Origin: Symsagittifera roscoffensis
Lineage: Eukaryota; Xenacoelomorpha; Acoela; Convolutidae
Assembly (NCBI RefSeq): GCF_963678635.1
Contig: NC_087065.1
Span: 13,554,743 to 13,618,742, forward strand
Direction of reading: 5' to 3'
DNA: 64,000 nt
In this document: positions 60,712-64,000 of the stretch, one piece after another
Layout of the letters: each line of letters begins with the position of its first letter
Numbering within the stretch: the first letter of the stretch is position 1
Position numbers and translations under genes: made by a program
Notes under the pieces: generated by a model
Told to the model about the DNA's origin: nothing
The model's input: only the letters and a program-made list of their open reading frames with translations
Database searches by the model: none

Positions 60712-62210
60712 CTAAAACTTATAATGTCTTCCTTTTCTGGCTTCATGATGTTCGACTGTTTTAGTATTCCGTGTCTTTGATATCGAATCTGCACTCGGGT
60801 TTTCTGTGTCCTGCCAAACAGTCAATAATGTTTTGAATGCTGTTAGGTGTTGTTCTCCAGCACTGCTACTCCGCAAACCTCTGATTAAAACAAAGCAAGG
60901 AAACACGGTTGATTCTCTGTTTCTGCAGAAGTTAATGCTTGGACACAATGTAACGTTTTTCCCTAACTTTTCCCAAGTTTTTTTTAGCAACTCTTCCTTC
61001 TCGCATCTGTCATAGCCAATTGTTATCAAGGTTCTCTTCGCGTCGGTGGTCACCGCCTTCTCGTGGCTTATGAAAACTCGTTGAGCTGAAACCTCACTGT
61101 GCTTCGACATATGGCTCTCAGCACACTCATTAATCAAATCAATCATGCCTGTTCTGAACCTTGATATTAGTCTTTTCCTGGCTTACATCTTCTTCATTTC
61201 CATCGGACTGTTCAATATCTTGTATGTCAATTTGTACAGACTCAAATCTTTCAGACAATTAATTTCTTCTAATTGCTATTTCGTAGCTTGATCTTGTCGG
61301 TTGTTCTGTTTTACATGAGCATCCAGCAATCTAATCGCCATCGTCTTTCCTTGCAGAGTTATCATTCTGACCGCGATGAATCTCGTAAGCACATGGAGAA
61401 ATGCTCACCAGATCAGCATAAAAATGATTTGCGTTGAGTAGCTCAGTGCCGACCTGCCGAAACAAAAGCTAGCAAGGAAACTAATCTTGCGTTAGCCAGA
61501 TGCCTCTACATTTAGGATTTCACGGTGACTCCAATACGGATCTCACTTCCATCAATACACGTTGATTTCTTCAGTTTAATCTATTGCATTATAATCCGTG
61601 GCCAACGATTTTTCCAGCTTTTTTCTTTCAAAAATGTTTAAATTTCCGCCAGCTTCTTCCATAAACTTTTTTCCTAGTTTTGACTTAAACTCAATCTTGG
61701 TCCTTTCAATTATTGCGGAAAATTTTGTTGCAGCGTAGATCATAAGTGCTTTCGACAAGTTTCACAGTTTTTGGCATAGAGAAGGGGGTGATTGGTTAAA
61801 ATCTGTTGACTTCTCACGTCAAATACTCGGGGTGTCGGCTTTAACATAAAGGAGCTATGCTCGAAACTACCAAAAATGCAGGCAGCTGTCTGGGATATGC
61901 CGCTTTTTATTTGAGATTATTTTCTACCTCGATTGCTTTTCTACATCTTCCAGTATAATTCTGATTGGTTGCAACACTCTCGGAATTACATCTAAGCTGA
62001 TAGCTGTGATCAGCTAAAATCTTTGTTGTAGACTCATTAATGACTGTAGAGAGCTGAACAGAGTCTCAATACTGTCACTAGTTTTACGTTAAACTATCCA
62101 AGCTGTTAAAGGAATATCTGTTAATCTTTTCCTATAAATTTTTTTCGTGAGATTACCCAACAGTATTATGAACAATTTATGTTGTTTCGTCAAGTTCCTC
62201 ACTTAATCGG
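60712..62210 (-). pseudogene. Fragment C: ORF2 C-terminal module pseudogene
   Basis: Minus-strand pieces match element B in order: FSSLQSLMSLQQ (~62060), LDVIPRVLQP (~61990), a KAIEVE word (~61940), SMPKTVKLVES (~61780), LGKKFMEEAG...FERKKLEK...DYNAID (61576-61690), and NVTLCPSINFCRNREST (~60930). The central PCHCL region is lost. Too diverged to come from A or B directly, so it represents a third lineage. Confidence 0.7.
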
Positions 62211-62220
62211 CACCTTCTCA

Positions 62221-64000
62221 TAAATCGGAATCTCTAGGATATCTGAAACGTGTTTTGAAAATGTTCGTACAACCTTTTGAAAACTATTCTTTCCAAAGTT
62301 TTCGAGATGATCCATTTCAGATGGATCAACCTAAAACACGCCTTATCTCAAAACGACTGTGTGAAACAAACTAAAAAAAAGAACTTCACTACATACATAG
62401 TGACGTGACTCTAGAATTAGGTAAATAATGCAATTGAAGCAGCTCTAAAAATTTTAGGAAATAACTAGTCCTAACTCAAGTAGATTTGTTCTCTGGACCA
62501 TTGGGTCGCTTCGCTGGTCGACCTGCCCAATCAAAGTTCTACTTACTCCAAAAGTAACACTATCGCAATAACTCTCGACGTTCTCTATCAGGAACCGTTT
62601 TCCTCAAAATCTAGATAAAACGTCAGAATATGAGCTAATGGCACATTAGCAGACCAATCTTTCAGCATATGAACGAAAAAAAAAACGCAATGAACTGATG
62701 CATGGCTGATTGACAACCTCAAAAAGACGCTCAAGCTTAGGTCAAACTTTTCCAGTTAAAACAGTTATCTTACAATTTATCAACAAAAAATCAACTTCAA
62801 GAACACAACAGTCTAAATTAGCGACGAAACAAAGATTTAAGTGCACAGAAACACTCGTGCTGTTTTGAAGCGCAGAGTTGAAGTTAGAATTCTGACTTGC
62901 TAACTGTTTTGGCGCTGCTTAAAGATTGTTCTGCTAAAAAACCGGTCTGCAAAAACCCCTAGCTAGCACCAAATCAATAGCGTCGCTATATATTCTTCTA
63001 AATTTCCCAATCATCTGCTCTTTGATTATATGGCTTGTATGAAAAAAAATCTTTTCTGCTATCTAGGTTCAGCTCCTAGGTTAATTTCTCACATTCTAGG
63101 TTAAACACATTCTAGGTTGATAAACATTTTTTGTAAACTGTCGGGAATATTAAAATTAGGAAACAGTGCGGCAAGCATACACAATGAGTTAGGCAGCCTC
63201 CTCAAAAGACTAGTAAAAGTTTTTCATCACCAGAAAGCAAACAATTCTCTTAGTTTCACTACGAACACACTACCCACTGAAGCCTTCGTAAATGAATACA
63301 GAGCGTTTCCAAGAAAAAAAAACAAAAAGGCTTTGCACATTCATAATTGTAGCGAAAATAAACTCATGAAAAATAAATAAAATTTTTCATCAAATTCTAA
63401 TTCAGCTTAGTCAGCTTGGTTGCTCTGTTGATTTTTTTTTCTTAAAATAATAACAAAATTTTCATTTTTTTCATTGCTCATTTTTCTTTTGAATCTTTGA
63501 CCTATAGAAGTTCTAAAACTTAAAATGTCTTCCTTTTCTGGCTTCATGGTGTTCGACTGTTTTAGTATTCCGTGTCTTTGATATCGAATCTGCACTCGGG
63601 TTTTCTGTGTCCTATAAAAAAACAGTCAATGGTTTGTTGTATGCTGTTGGTTGTTGTCCTCCAGCACTGCTACTCGGCAAACCTCTGATTAAAACAAAGC
63701 AAGGAAACCACGGTTACCTCTCTGTTTCTGCAGAAGTTAATGTTTGGGCACAGTGCTTTCGACAAGTTTCACCCTTTTTGGCATAGAGAAGGGGTGATTG
63801 GTTAAAATCTGTTGACTTCTCACGTCAAATACTCGGGTGTCTATTTTAACAAAAAGGAGCTATGCTCGAAACTACCAAGTGATGCAGGCAGCTTTCTGGG
63901 ACATGCCGCTTTTTATTTGAGATTTTCTTTCACCTGGATTGCTTCTCTACATCTTCCAATATTTTTCTGATTGGTTGTAACACTCCCGGAACCACATCTA
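62221..64000. repeat. Segmental repeat copy D, runs off the window
   Basis: Second copy of the block described at 59310, with the partial LTR at 62309-62645 and an internal deletion joining sequence like 60953 to sequence like 61745 at about 63752. Confidence 0.7.
63490..64000 (-). pseudogene. Fragment D: ORF2 C-terminal module pseudogene, partial
   Basis: Minus-strand remnants: the C-terminal SISKTRNTKTVEHHE-like end (63490-63600, frameshifted), and beyond the deletion the VES/PKTVKL region and a DVVPGVLQP word at the right edge. It is cut by the window end. Confidence 0.6.

Larger units (their letters stand above)
59310..62210. repeat. Segmental repeat copy C (59310-62210), paralogous to 62221-64000
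   Basis: The order LINE scrap, partial LTR, 3' UTR-like DNA and ORF2 C-terminus is repeated starting at 62221 ('tctctagga-atctgaaac' in both). The second copy lacks about 800 bp corresponding to 60953-61745. Both include a plus-strand frame (60321-60503 and 63117-63380) beginning Met-Ile-Asn and sharing KLSGILKLGNSA; I do not recognise it and it may be open by chance. Confidence 0.75.

Overview
The window is metazoan nuclear DNA. The two ordinary genes, an ABCF2-type ABC ATPase and a TRAIP-like RING protein, are both on the minus strand and are uninterrupted by introns in their coding parts. Each is preceded closely by a TTTTCAG-type 3' splice site, as in nematodes (cis or spliced-leader acceptor), but other invertebrates with short introns cannot be excluded. 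Left of these genes are two tandem-repeat families (about 315 bp and about 160 bp units).

From 8419 to 57886 the window is a nest of transposons. The outer, older element B (plus strand, about 23 kb without its inserts) has LTRs of about 930 bp. Its 5' LTR was split by element A (8471-31387, minus strand, 22.9 kb, LTRs 881/904 bp that look about 99% identical) and then by a hAT DNA transposon (32006-35496, 8-bp target duplication, 13-bp terminal inverted repeats). The intact LTR at 56955-57886 serves as the empty site for both insertions.

A and B are giant Ty3/gypsy retrotransposons with the same unusual layout: LTR, a 2.3-2.8 kb leader containing a minisatellite, one Gag-PR-RT-RH-IN frame, a small conserved protein (p14), a non-coding gap with a splice-acceptor-like site, then a second reading frame of about 8.8 kb (ORF2), a 3' UTR, a polypurine tract and an LTR. 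ORF2 carries a canonical SGNH/GDSL hydrolase domain, a second domain that I read as a degenerate SGNH-like fold, and long C-terminal modules I do not recognise. In A only the SGNH segment starts with ATG. The later segments lie in frame across a UGA, or are separated by one-base shifts at homopolymers, so ORF2 is probably one polyprotein of about 2,900 residues. B encodes the same order of modules but is broken throughout.

Right of B (58279-64000) lie LTR-A relics, a LINE reverse-transcriptase scrap and two further minus-strand fragments (C and D) of the ORF2 C-terminal module in a duplicated block. The window therefore holds four copies of that module. The main novelty is this giant retroelement type with a conserved 9-kb SGNH-containing cargo.
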